64,000 nucleotides of DNA from Candidatus Nanosynbacter sp. HMT-352. GTDB taxonomy: Bacteria; Patescibacteriota; Saccharimonadia; Saccharimonadales; Saccharimonadaceae. Below are positions 1 through 8,446 of the stretch, one piece after another. Position numbers and translations under genes: made by a program. The stretch's first letter is position 1. Every line of letters starts with the position of its first letter. Location: contig NZ_CP089289.1 in assembly GCF_022819365.1 (NCBI RefSeq), positions 62,001-126,000 of the forward strand, read 5' to 3'. The notes under the pieces were generated by a model. It had not been told where the DNA came from. It worked only from the letters and a program-made list of their open reading frames with translations, and made no database searches.

Positions 1-791
1 CGTTCTATCTCGATCCAATGCCAAACCTATACTTTACACGCGACCCAGCTGCCGCAATTGGTAACGGTTTGACAATCAACAAGATGCACTGGACGGCTCG
101 TCGTCGTGAATCGCTATTTATGCGCTACATCATCGACCATCATCCACGCTTTGCTAATCGTGCGCCAGTTTGGTACAACCGCACAGAGAAATTCTCAATG
201 GAAGGCGGCGACGAATTAGTATTAAGCGATAAGGTTATGGCAATTGGTGTTTCAGAGCGAACGACCGCTGAGGCAATTGAAAAGATGGCAACCAAATTGT
301 TTGCTGGTTCAAAGTTTGAGAAAGTCATTGCTATGGAAATTCCAAAATCTCACGCCTTTATGCACCTAGACACTGTGTTTACAATGATTGATCGTGATAA
401 GTTTACGATTCACCCGGAAATTCGCGACCATGGCGGCAGGATGAATTGTTTCATTTTGGAGAAGGTTGAAGGCCAGCCATTCCCACGAATCACACATGAA
501 ACAGATTTGGAACATGTCTTGAGGGTTGCGCTGGGCTTGCCGACTGTTACATTGATTGAGTGTGGTGGTGGAGATCCAATCGCTGCCGCTCGCGAGCAGT
601 GGAACGATGGCTCAAACACTTTGGCAATTGCGCCAGGTGTTGTGGTGACTTATGATCGCAACTACGTAACTAACCAGAAATTGCGCGAAAACGGTATTGA
701 AGTTATTGAAATTAGTGGCGCTGAGCTCGGACGCGGTCGTGGCGGTCCACGCTGCATGAGTATGCCGCTAGTACGAGAGGATGTATTCTAA
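1..791 (+). CDS. arcA: Arginine deiminase, C-terminal part (5' end outside window)
   Basis: Arginine deiminase hydrolyses L-arginine to citrulline and ammonia, the first step of the cytoplasmic arginine deiminase pathway. The reading frame is open from base 3, so the gene begins before the window; the ATG at 18 lies inside the conserved [11 protein letters not shown] motif and is not the start. Visible hallmarks are the GGDELV segment, [10 protein letters not shown] with the catalytic-region histidine, NDGSNTLAI and the C-terminal [17 protein letters not shown] carrying the nucleophilic cysteine. About 263 residues are visible of a protein usually near 410. Its stop overlaps the arcB start by one base (TAATG), which implies translational coupling. 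The order arcA-arcB-transporter-arcC supports the assignment. Confidence 0.96.
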   Translation, partial: FYLDPMPNLYFTRDPAAAIGNGLTINKMHWTARRRESLFMRYIIDHHPRFANRAPVWYNRTEKFSMEGGDELVLSDKVMAIGVSERTTAEAIEKMATKLFAGSKFEKVIAMEIPKSHAFMHLDTVFTMIDRDKFTIHPEIRDHGGRMNCFILEKVEGQPFPRITHETDLEHVLRVALGLPTVTLIECGGGDPIAAAREQWNDGSNTLAIAPGVVVTYDRNYVTNQKLRENGIEVIEISGAELGRGRGGPRCMSMPLVREDVF

Positions 792-1780
792 TGGCTCAGA
801 GTTTGAAAGGACGATCACTACTGACTTTAGGTGATTATACCGCTGAAGAGATTCGCTTGCTATTGGATACGGCTCGTGAATATCGTCGATTGAAATATGC
901 CGGCATTCCGCACCGAATTCATGAGGGTAAAAATGTGGCTTTGTTGTTCGAAAAGACTTCAACACGAACACGCTGCGCATTTACGGTAGCTGCTAATGAC
1001 CTTGGAATTGCGCCAGAATACCTCGGTAAAGATGATATTCAATTGGGTAAGAAAGAGACGGTTGAAGATACTGCCAAGGTTTTGGGTCGAATGTTTGATG
1101 GAATTGAATTCCGCGGCTTTGACCACGCGACTGTTGAGGAATTAGCGCGTCATGCTGGCGTTCCAGTATGGAATGGATTAACCGATAAGTTTCATCCAAC
1201 ACAGATTTTGGCTGACTTCATGACAATTGAAGAGCATGTCGGAAAATTGAAGGGAACTAAGCTGGTATTTGTTGGCGATGGTCGCAACAATATGGCAAAC
1301 TCGCTGATGATCGGTTCAGCTATTATGGGACTTGATTTTCGTATTTTGGCACCTCGTGAATTGCATCCAGAGCAAGCTTTGGTTGATAAAGCAAATCACT
1401 TTGCGAAGTCAAGTCATGCGCGCATTACCATTACCGACAATTTTGAAGAAGCTTTGCGCGGTGCCGATGTAATTTACACGGACGTTTGGGTTTCAATGGG
1501 CGAAGAAGACAAGTTTGCTGAGCGCATTAACCAATTGCGACATTTCCAAGTTAATCGCCAGATGATTAACTTAACAGGAAATCCTGAGGTTAAGTTTATG
1601 CATTGCTTGCCGGCGTTTCATGATGCATTAACCATCACCGGTAAGAAAGTTCAAGAAGATTTTGGTTTAGATTCAATGGAAGTGACGGATGAGGTGTTCC
1701 GCTCGCCACATTCGATAGTTTTTGATCAAGCGGAAAATCGTATGCATACAATCAAGGCTGTGATGGCTTTGACATTGTAG
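791..1780 (+). CDS. arcB: Ornithine carbamoyltransferase, catabolic
   Basis: Catalyses phosphorolysis of citrulline to ornithine and carbamoyl phosphate in the arginine deiminase pathway. At 329 aa it has normal length. The carbamoyl-phosphate motif STRTR is at about residue 57, HPTQ at about 135 and the ornithine-binding HCLPAFH at about 272. It starts on the last base of the arcA stop codon. The family also includes the biosynthetic ArgF enzymes; the catabolic role is inferred from the arc operon context, not from a diagnostic residue. Confidence 0.95.
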   Translation: MAQSLKGRSLLTLGDYTAEEIRLLLDTAREYRRLKYAGIPHRIHEGKNVALLFEKTSTRTRCAFTVAANDLGIAPEYLGKDDIQLGKKETVEDTAKVLGRMFDGIEFRGFDHATVEELARHAGVPVWNGLTDKFHPTQILADFMTIEEHVGKLKGTKLVFVGDGRNNMANSLMIGSAIMGLDFRILAPRELHPEQALVDKANHFAKSSHARITITDNFEEALRGADVIYTDVWVSMGEEDKFAERINQLRHFQVNRQMINLTGNPEVKFMHCLPAFHDALTITGKKVQEDFGLDSMEVTDEVFRSPHSIVFDQAENRMHTIKAVMALTL

Positions 1781-1819
1781 TTGTTGTCGTAATAAGGAGG
1801 TTAAGGAGGCTCCGAGGCA

Positions 1820-3364
1820 ATGGTAGAAAAAATTAAAAAAGCAAAGCAGAAGCTTCGATCACCGTCGGCGTTTACTATTTTGTTTGTCGTGATTATCGTT
1901 ATGGCGGCATTGACGTGGGTTGTTCCTTCTGGGCTATATAAGACGAACGAAGATGGCGATCGTATAGCTAATTCGTATTACGTAGTCGACAAAGAGCGAA
2001 CTGTTACGGAAGAAAAAGACGGCAAAAAGGAAGAGGTCAAAAAACACGACCAGCAAGGTTTGTGGGACGTTTTCACCGCACCTATTAAAGGTATGTCAGA
2101 CAAGCTTGATGTTATCGTCTTCGTGATGGTTCTCGGCGGATTCTTAGGTGTCACTATGAAAACTGGTGCGCTTGACGCTTCTCTTGGCGCACTGCTCCGA
2201 AAGATGAAGGGCAAGGAAAAGTGGCTCATCCCGATTCTGATGATTCTCTTCGCTATCGGTGGTACTACTTACGGTATGCAGGAAGAAACTGTGGCGTTCT
2301 ACGCGCTCGTCATACCGATGATGATTGCTGCTGGCTATAATGCTATGACTGGTGTGATGGTGATTGTGCTGGGTGCTGGTACTGGCGTGCTCGGTTCAAC
2401 AATCAACCCATTCTCTACTGGTGTTGCGGCAAAAACCGCAGATGTGAAATTGGGTAGCGTTATTCCAATAATGTCTATAATCTTAGTACTTTGTTTGATT
2501 GCCGCGATTATCTTTACTATGCGTTATGCCGCAAAAGTGAAGGCCGGCAAGTACAAAGAAGATGTTCGCTACAAGCCAGCTACGGCTGCTCTCGACATGA
2601 CAAACGTACCAAAATTCACTGGTCCACGAAAAGTCGTTATGTCTGTGTTTGCTATTACGTTTGTGTTAATGATTCTTTCCTTGATTCCATGGGGAAGTTG
2701 GAATATCACACTCTTCACTGATATGTTTGAATGGGCTGCAGGTCTGCCGGTTATTGGCGCGGTACTTGGTGTAGTCCACAGTGCGGCATTTGGTGATTGG
2801 TATTTCAATGAAATCACCGCACTATTCCTAATTTCAACAATTGTTATAACCGCAATTTACTACAAAGAGTTTAAGAAAGAGGGTGTTTTCCCAGTTGATA
2901 CATTTATTGACGGAGTGAAAGACATCTTGCCGGTTGCTTTGATTATCGCAGTGGCAACAGGTGTTTCTGTAGTGATGACTAACGGTGAAATCCAGGACAC
3001 AATCATCAGCTGGGGTGAATCTCTCCTGAAAGATGCTGGTGGCGGTGTTGTCGGTGTGTTGGCATATCTATTCTACTTGCCAATGTCATTTATCGTTCCG
3101 TCATCATCAGGTTTGGCGGCAGCAACTATGCCGGTTATTGCGCCAATTGCTGACTTGGTTGGCTCAAGCAAAGAAGTTATGGTTGCCGCATTTGCGACAG
3201 CGTCTGGCTTGATCAATATGATGGCTCCAACTATCGCGTCATTGATGGGTGGATTGGCTTTGGCTGGTGTTTCATATCGCGACTGGCTAAAACGTTCAGC
3301 TCCAATTATGGCGGTATTTGCTATTATCAGCATCACAGTTATTGCAATTTTCGGAGCACTGTAG
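1820..3364 (+). CDS. YfcC-family membrane transporter, probable arginine/ornithine antiporter of the arc operon
   Basis: A 514-aa polytopic membrane protein with a first membrane segment near residues 18-36 and at least ten further hydrophobic segments, similar to the YfcC/ArcD-like basic amino acid carriers. A charged KEEVKKHDQQ stretch near residue 75 fits an extracytoplasmic loop. The start is preceded by two closely spaced purine-rich Shine-Dalgarno-like runs (AAGGAGG and AAGGAGG), unusually strong for this window. Lying between arcB and arcC, it most likely exchanges external arginine for ornithine; substrate specificity is inferred from context only. Confidence 0.85.
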   Translation: MVEKIKKAKQKLRSPSAFTILFVVIIVMAALTWVVPSGLYKTNEDGDRIANSYYVVDKERTVTEEKDGKKEEVKKHDQQGLWDVFTAPIKGMSDKLDVIVFVMVLGGFLGVTMKTGALDASLGALLRKMKGKEKWLIPILMILFAIGGTTYGMQEETVAFYALVIPMMIAAGYNAMTGVMVIVLGAGTGVLGSTINPFSTGVAAKTADVKLGSVIPIMSIILVLCLIAAIIFTMRYAAKVKAGKYKEDVRYKPATAALDMTNVPKFTGPRKVVMSVFAITFVLMILSLIPWGSWNITLFTDMFEWAAGLPVIGAVLGVVHSAAFGDWYFNEITALFLISTIVITAIYYKEFKKEGVFPVDTFIDGVKDILPVALIIAVATGVSVVMTNGEIQDTIISWGESLLKDAGGGVVGVLAYLFYLPMSFIVPSSSGLAAATMPVIAPIADLVGSSKEVMVAAFATASGLINMMAPTIASLMGGLALAGVSYRDWLKRSAPIMAVFAIISITVIAIFGAL

Positions 3365-3367
3365 CCT

Positions 3368-4318
3368 ATGGATAAGAAGCGTACTATTGTAGTAGCGCTC
3401 GGTGGTAACGCCCTGCAACGGCAGGGCGAAGCCGCGTCTGAGCAACAGCAACGAGTGGCTGATGAAACTGTTCGGCAACTTTTACCGTTAATCCAGGCTG
3501 GTCATAACGTAGCAATCGTCCATGGCAATGGTCCTCAGGTTGGCAATATTGTGTTGCATGAAGAGGCGATTAACACGCCAGATGTGCCAAGTTTGCCGCT
3601 GGAAGATTCTGGCGCTATGAGCCAGGGGTTGATTGGCTTTTGGCTGCAGCAGGCTTTTCATGACGCCTTTATGGTTAATCAGATGAACAATCGCGCTGTT
3701 AGCATTATAACCCAAACGATTGTTAGCTTGAGCGATCCAGCATTCCAAAATCCAACCAAGCCAATTGGTCCGTTCTATTCGGAAGACGAGGCAAAAACTG
3801 TCGCTAGCGAACGCGGCTACACGGTAAAAGAAGATGCTGGTCGTGGCTGGCGGCGTGTCGTTCCTTCGCCAAAACCTCAGACAATTGTCGAGGCTGATGT
3901 GATTAAGGCACTGGTTCATGCTGGCGTGACGGTTGTTTCAACTGGCGGCGGCGGTATTCCTGTTTTGCAAGACGAAACTGGTCAATTAAAAGGCGTCGCT
4001 GCGGTTATTGATAAGGACTTCGGCGCGGCAAAATTGGCAGATCTTTTGGACGCCGACACCTTGCTGATTTTGACTTCGGTTGATGCTGCTAAAATTAATT
4101 TTGGCAAACCAGATGAGCAGTCTCTCGGGGAAGTTTCAATAGAAGAACTTCAAAAGCATATTGACGATGGGCAATTTGCGGCAGGTTCGATGTTGCCAAA
4201 AACTCAGGCTGCCTTGTCGTTCTTGGACGGCAAATCAGGGCGTACGGCGATTATTACTTCGCTAGATAAAACCGCTGAAGCCATTAGCGGCTCGGCAGGC
4301 ACGATAGTTAAATCGTAA
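3368..4318 (+). CDS. arcC: Carbamate kinase
   Basis: Makes ATP from carbamoyl phosphate and ADP, the energy-yielding last step of the arginine deiminase pathway. At 316 aa it is full length. It has the amino-acid-kinase N-terminus VVALGGNALQ, the HGNGPQVG substrate loop, STGGGGIPV and a late DADTLLILTSVD segment. It starts 3 nt after the transporter stop, so it is the last gene of the arc operon, and a strong terminator follows it. Confidence 0.96.
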   Translation: MDKKRTIVVALGGNALQRQGEAASEQQQRVADETVRQLLPLIQAGHNVAIVHGNGPQVGNIVLHEEAINTPDVPSLPLEDSGAMSQGLIGFWLQQAFHDAFMVNQMNNRAVSIITQTIVSLSDPAFQNPTKPIGPFYSEDEAKTVASERGYTVKEDAGRGWRRVVPSPKPQTIVEADVIKALVHAGVTVVSTGGGGIPVLQDETGQLKGVAAVIDKDFGAAKLADLLDADTLLILTSVDAAKINFGKPDEQSLGEVSIEELQKHIDDGQFAAGSMLPKTQAALSFLDGKSGRTAIITSLDKTAEAISGSAGTIVKS

Positions 4319-4325
4319 TAAAAAT

Positions 4326-4372
4326 CAAGAAGTTCCTGTGAATGGCGCAGGAGCTTCTTGTGTTTATGTATG
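4326..4372 (+). terminator. Rho-independent terminator of the arc operon
   Basis: Thirteen-base-pair stem CAAGAAGTTCCTG / CAGGAGCTTCTTG (one G-T pair) around a 9-nt loop, followed by a T-rich run. It lies 8 nt after arcC. Confidence 0.9.
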
Positions 4373-4394
4373 TTTTATTTTATAATATGAAATT

Positions 4395-5309
4395 ATGTTG
4401 CAATATCTTCGTTCAACAAATAGTGATTCAATAATTAGCCCGCAAGAAAATTTGCAGTCTGGTTCGTGGGTGCGCTGCGAAAGACCGAGCGACGAAGAGG
4501 TTTCGCAATTGTTGACGCTGGGCTTGGATGAGGATTTGATAAGTGACGCGCTTGACCCGCACGAGGTGCCGCGTATTGAGTTTGACGATGAGTGGACTTA
4601 TTTGATTGCGCGATTGCCAGACACTGACGACGATTTTAATGACTTTACCACGCCGATTTTATTCTGCATCAATAAAGATCATATCGTGACGTTGTCTAGA
4701 GATAGTTTGGGGCGATTGTGGCAGCCGTTTATTGATAAGATGCGGATTAGAACAGATCGACAAGTTGAGCTTTTGGTGGCGATGGTTGAGGCAATTTCAA
4801 CGCAATATCAACGGCGCGTGGCAACGATTAATCGCCAAATGCGAGCGGCTACGGACAGTATTCATACATTGAGAGTTAATGACATTGCCACACTGGCGGA
4901 GTATGAGCGCAAATTGAATGATTATCTTGACGCGTTAATTCCGATGAACTGGGCAATTGAGAGACTTTTGGCGACTCAGAAGTTGCGATTGAAGGCTGAC
5001 GATAAGGAAGATGTTGAAGACATCTCGATTGATTTGGAGCAGGTGATTGCGCGTTGTAAAAGTTTGTTGAGGACGATTACTAATGTGCGCGACAGCTATA
5101 GGGCGGTGATGGATACGCGCCTTAATGAGACGATTCGCCTGCTAACCGTAATCACCGTAGCTTTGACTATTCCGACGATGATCGCTGGTTTATATGGTAT
5201 GAACGTGCCGGTTCCAGGTGCCGATAATCCATTGATGTTTTGGGGAATTACCGCAGTTAGTGTAGTCCTAGCTGTTGTTGTGGGCTATTATTTCCTGCGC
5301 CGCCGATAA
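4395..5309 (+). CDS. corA: CorA-family magnesium transporter (first of a tandem pair)
   Basis: A 304-aa protein with the CorA layout: a soluble alpha/beta N-terminal domain, long helices (about residues 120-240), then two C-terminal membrane segments with the signature YGMNVP between them (about residue 272). It would pass Mg2+ (or Co2+/Ni2+) down the membrane potential as a pentamer. No Shine-Dalgarno is present: a perfect TATAAT at 4381-4386 ends 8 nt before the ATG, so the mRNA is probably leaderless or nearly so. A second, diverged CorA follows directly with its own promoter. Confidence 0.92.
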   Translation: MLQYLRSTNSDSIISPQENLQSGSWVRCERPSDEEVSQLLTLGLDEDLISDALDPHEVPRIEFDDEWTYLIARLPDTDDDFNDFTTPILFCINKDHIVTLSRDSLGRLWQPFIDKMRIRTDRQVELLVAMVEAISTQYQRRVATINRQMRAATDSIHTLRVNDIATLAEYERKLNDYLDALIPMNWAIERLLATQKLRLKADDKEDVEDISIDLEQVIARCKSLLRTITNVRDSYRAVMDTRLNETIRLLTVITVALTIPTMIAGLYGMNVPVPGADNPLMFWGITAVSVVLAVVVGYYFLRRR

Positions 5310-5366
5310 AGTTTAATTGCAATTCGACAGATTGCTAATATTGCTTGTGTATATTATAATTTTCTT

Positions 5367-6287
5367 ATGATGGTGGGCTATTTTGAACGCAGATCGTTGA
5401 CTGAAAAGTTGACGCAAGCTCAACGAATGCATAAAAACGGTTGGATTAATTTGACCGGCAATCTTGACGTTACTCGAGTTTCAAAGGCTTTGTCGTTGTC
5501 TGCTAATATTGTCCGTGACGTACTGGATATCCACGAATTACCTCGAGCGGAGTTTTCTGATGGCGTTGAGTATATTTTTACGCGCATACCGTTTGGTCAA
5601 ACTGATTCTGGCAAAACGGCACCGTTTTTAATTGCAATTAGCGGCGGTCATTATATTACAATATCGCCTCATGTTAAATTTTCACCCCTGGAGGTCAGTG
5701 ATTATTTATTTAGCACAACCGAACGTCCAGCGGGAGTTTTTGCTGCGAATTTGGCGTATATTATTTCTCAATATGAACAACGCGTGCATTTGTTAACGGA
5801 GCAAATTAGTGATGCTCGTCGGCGACTGAGTCGTCATGAAGTTGAGAATTCGGATTTTATTAAATTTGTGGCAATTGAAGATACGCTCAATGAATATCGA
5901 AGCAGTCTGGAAGGGATGTCCCGCGTTATTGCACAACTAATGGAAAATCGCCGCCACTTATTTAAGACCAGAGATTTGGAAGCCTTGGAGGACGTCGATC
6001 TACATATCAGGCAAGTTTTAGTGGCAATTAGCTCCAGCACACACACAATTTCCAGCATTCAAAACGCTTATTCGACGGTTGCTAATAATACGCTGAACCA
6101 ACGCATGAAGGCATTGACCGCCATAACAATTCTTCTGGCTATTCCAAACGTTTTTTACGGAATGTATGGAATGAATATCGCGTTGCCATTTCAAGGTGAG
6201 CCTTGGGCGTACCCAGTTATCACCAGTTTTACGGTGTTGTTGATTTTACTTGTTATGTTTGTTGCTAAGCGACTCCGCTTATTCTAA
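5367..6287 (+). CDS. CorA-family magnesium transporter (second of a tandem pair)
   Basis: A 306-aa CorA homologue with the same layout as its neighbour: soluble N-terminal domain, long stalk helix and two C-terminal membrane segments with the YGMN motif (about residue 276). The loop after GMN differs (IALPFQGEPW, against VPVPGADNP in the first copy), and the two proteins are clearly diverged. A TATAAT box at 5355-5360 ends 6 nt before the ATG, so it is transcribed separately as a leaderless message. It may differ in ion preference or assemble with the first copy; the sequence does not decide this. Confidence 0.9.
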   Translation: MMVGYFERRSLTEKLTQAQRMHKNGWINLTGNLDVTRVSKALSLSANIVRDVLDIHELPRAEFSDGVEYIFTRIPFGQTDSGKTAPFLIAISGGHYITISPHVKFSPLEVSDYLFSTTERPAGVFAANLAYIISQYEQRVHLLTEQISDARRRLSRHEVENSDFIKFVAIEDTLNEYRSSLEGMSRVIAQLMENRRHLFKTRDLEALEDVDLHIRQVLVAISSSTHTISSIQNAYSTVANNTLNQRMKALTAITILLAIPNVFYGMYGMNIALPFQGEPWAYPVITSFTVLLILLVMFVAKRLRLF

Positions 6288-6322
6288 TATAGATATAATA
6301 AGCATTTTCAAAATGTTTTTGC

Positions 6323-6351
6323 TTGACGTGCCAATAAACGTTTGGTAACAT
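6323..6351 (+). promoter_or_regulatory. Sigma70-type promoter of the small 6.4-6.6 kb transcription unit
   Basis: TTGACG (6323-6328) and TAACAT (6346-6351) with an ideal 17-bp spacer. Transcription would start near 6358 and run to the terminator at 6590-6625, giving an RNA of about 260 nt. Confidence 0.6.
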
Positions 6352-6449
6352 TGTTAGCATGTCTCGCGCCGAAGCATTAAATTGCTGATATTAAGTGATA
6401 AAGGTCGAAGCGCGTGGGGCTGCACATAATAATAAGGAGTGCAAAACAC

Positions 6450-6542
6450 ATGCCAATAGCAATCAAATTTGTGCCATCAAGGCGCAAAAAGATCGCGGTG
6501 GATGTGGTGCCTGCCGAATGGCAAACATATATAGCGCAATAA
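6450..6542 (+). CDS. Possible 30-aa small protein in a short independent transcript
   Basis: ATG-initiated 30-codon ORF starting MPIAIKFVPSRRKKIAVDVV, with AAGGAG 10 nt upstream. It lies in a self-contained unit with a sigma70-like promoter and a strong terminator. The peptide is basic in its middle and matches no family I recognise. The unit could equally be a noncoding RNA: the 5' part (6360-6420) contains a CGCGC/GCGCG pairing that encloses a small AGCA/TGCT hairpin. Coding status is uncertain. Confidence 0.4.
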   Translation: MPIAIKFVPSRRKKIAVDVVPAEWQTYIAQ

Positions 6543-6589
6543 AAAGTAGTACGGTCGCTCCAACGATAGAATAGGGACGACTATAAACA

Positions 6590-6625
6590 AATCCCGCTCC
6601 AAGGCACCGGAGCGGGATTTTGGTT
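6590..6625 (+). terminator. Strong, probably bidirectional terminator
   Basis: Eleven-base-pair stem AATCCCGCTCC / GGAGCGGGATT around an 8-nt loop with T-rich tails on both strands. It ends the small transcript on the plus strand and the convergent dsbA-like gene on the minus strand. Confidence 0.9.
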
Positions 6626-6639
6626 TGTGTGAAAATGCG

Positions 6640-7332
6640 TTAATCCTTCACTTCAACGCCAGCTTTTTTCAAGGCTTCCTTGACTGATGATTCAATTGAG
6701 CCAGAGCTGTCCATCTCGGTATTTTTTCCATTTATGTAGAAAGTTGGTGTTGCGGCAACGCCGTGTTTGCGACCGAGAGCCATATCGAAGTCGATTTTAT
6801 TTTTAACCTTGTTACTGGCAATATCGGTTTTATATTGATCAATATTAAGCTTTAATTGTTCAGCATAAGATTTGAAAATGTTGTCGCGTTCTGTAGTGTT
6901 GGCATTTTTCCAAGCGTCCTGATTTGCGTATAGAAGCTCATTCATTTCCCAGAATTTACCCTGTAAACCAGCAGCTTCAGCCACGGCAGCGGCAGCGCGT
7001 GCGTTAGGGTGTGAGCTAGCAATTGGGAAATTGCGGAAAATTAATCGAACGTGATCTTTGTATTTTTTAGCTAGCGCTTCGGCTTTTGGTGCAGCGGTGC
7101 CACAGCCAGGACATTGATAGTCGGCGTATTCGATAATTGTCACTTTGGCGTCTTTGCTACCAATTTCATGATCCGCGATATTGCCATTTCTCGATTCTGC
7201 GCTGATAGTTGTGTTCAGCTGATCGCTATTGATATCGCTAATGTTTAGTCGATTTTGTGTTGAAATATAAATCATTCCACCAACAATCGCCACTACAATA
7301 ATTGCGAAAATTATCCAGCTTTTCTTATTCAT
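6640..7332 (-). CDS. DsbA/BdbD-family thiol-disulfide oxidoreductase, membrane anchored
   Basis: A 230-aa protein with an N-terminal signal anchor (residues 5-24) and a thioredoxin-fold DsbA domain. The active site is EYADYQCPGC (CPGC, about residue 73), followed by the helical insertion, and the cis-proline region is near GVAATPTFYING at about 190. It should act outside the membrane to form or shuffle disulfides in secreted proteins, for example the Cys-rich surface protein at 49.2 kb (inference). A Shine-Dalgarno GGAGGT precedes the ATG. It diverges from the CBS-domain gene. Confidence 0.9.
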   Translation of the reverse strand: MNKKSWIIFAIIVVAIVGGMIYISTQNRLNISDINSDQLNTTISAESRNGNIADHEIGSKDAKVTIIEYADYQCPGCGTAAPKAEALAKKYKDHVRLIFRNFPIASSHPNARAAAAVAEAAGLQGKFWEMNELLYANQDAWKNANTTERDNIFKSYAEQLKLNIDQYKTDIASNKVKNKIDFDMALGRKHGVAATPTFYINGKNTEMDSSGSIESSVKEALKKAGVEVKD

Positions 7333-7385
7333 TTTACCTCCATTTACTCTAGTAAGTATAGCACGGAATGCTGTACAATAAAACT

Positions 7386-8408
7386 ATGACGATTGTGCTA
7401 ATTTTTGGATATTTGGTTACTTTGGCGGTTTTGCTGATAGTGCTGGGAGTTCAGCCGAAAACATCTTCGCATAGTCAATTTGAGCTGCGGCGGAGAAGTG
7501 GACTAGGCGATGAAAAGGCTAAAATTCTTTTGCGACAAAGAGAATTTTTACGAGATATTATTTCACTGCAGCGCGCCGTGGCTTCTTTATGTTTGGTAAT
7601 TTTAAGTGCTATTAGTGTTTATTTGTTCAATTGGGCGGCTGGACTCTTTTTGTCAATTATAATAGCCCTAGAAATCGGAGCCGTCGCGCGAATTGGCTTG
7701 TGGCAGAAATACTCACAGCAACTTTACGAGAAATACGAACCGCTAATTTTAACGACAATTGAGCGACATCAAGTAATTTTGTCGCTAATCCGTTCGGTAT
7801 CGCCAGTTGTTGGTGATAATCGGGTGATTGAATCGAAAGAAGAATTGCTGGAAATGGTGGCTCAATCCAGCGGAGCGATTTCATCTTCTGAGAAAAAGCT
7901 TATTACCAACGGACTGAAGTTCAACGATATGAAGGTCGAGGAAATTATGACGCCACGAAGCATGATTGAATCAGTACCTATGAATGAACTTCTCGGACCG
8001 CTAGTGCTTGATGATCTTCATAAAAAAGGGTATAGCAGATTTCCTGTCATTGATGGCGATATTGATCATGTTGTTGGAATGTTGAGGATTCAGGATTTGC
8101 TGACAATTGATCGCAAAGCAAAATCTCATCGTGCGGAAACGGTCATGAGCAAAGACGTCTATTATATTCGCGAAAATCAAACTCTACAGCACGCCTTGGC
8201 TGCATTTTTGAAAACGCAGCATCACTTGTTTATTGTCGTAAATGAGTTTCGAGAAACAGTTGGTCTACTGAGCTTAGAAGATGTAATTGAAGCGCTATTA
8301 GGTCAGAAAATCATTGACGAATATGATGTTTATGGAGATCTCCGTAAAGCCGCTACGGCTAATCCGCAGAAAAATAATTTGCCCACAAAAACTCGACGAG
8401 ATGTTTAA
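7386..8408 (+). CDS. CBS-pair membrane protein related to the CNNM/HlyC transporter family, reduced N-terminal domain
   Basis: A 340-aa protein with a membrane segment at about residues 2-22, two more near 65-105, and then a CBS pair (about 180-305) beginning VEEIMTPRSMI, with the second repeat at AETVMSKDVYYI. CBS pairs of this type bind adenine nucleotides and occur in CNNM/CorC proteins linked to Mg/Co efflux. The usual four-helix CNNM membrane domain is not obvious and no CorC_HlyC C-terminal domain is present, so transport is uncertain. The start at 7386 was preferred over an ATG 18 nt upstream because TACAAT (7374-7379) ends 6 nt before it. Confidence 0.75.
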   Translation: MTIVLIFGYLVTLAVLLIVLGVQPKTSSHSQFELRRRSGLGDEKAKILLRQREFLRDIISLQRAVASLCLVILSAISVYLFNWAAGLFLSIIIALEIGAVARIGLWQKYSQQLYEKYEPLILTTIERHQVILSLIRSVSPVVGDNRVIESKEELLEMVAQSSGAISSSEKKLITNGLKFNDMKVEEIMTPRSMIESVPMNELLGPLVLDDLHKKGYSRFPVIDGDIDHVVGMLRIQDLLTIDRKAKSHRAETVMSKDVYYIRENQTLQHALAAFLKTQHHLFIVVNEFRETVGLLSLEDVIEALLGQKIIDEYDVYGDLRKAATANPQKNNLPTKTRRDV

Positions 8409-8446
8409 TTCTGGGAATTTGCCCAGATTATGCTATAATAACAGAT

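Noticed and set aside
3488..3919. 143-aa ORF opposite arcC
   Set aside because: It lies entirely antisense to a strongly conserved gene and looks like a mirror of its codon pattern, as do many other long antisense frames (for example over dnaK, dnaJ and recA).
6419..6560. tmRNA starting GGGGCTG
   Set aside because: The start resembles tmRNA, but there is no 3' tRNA-like half with TTCGA and CCA, and no tag frame in the right place.
8411..8429. CTGGG/CCCAG hairpin as terminator before aspS
   Set aside because: Short stem and no T run; at best a weak pause site.
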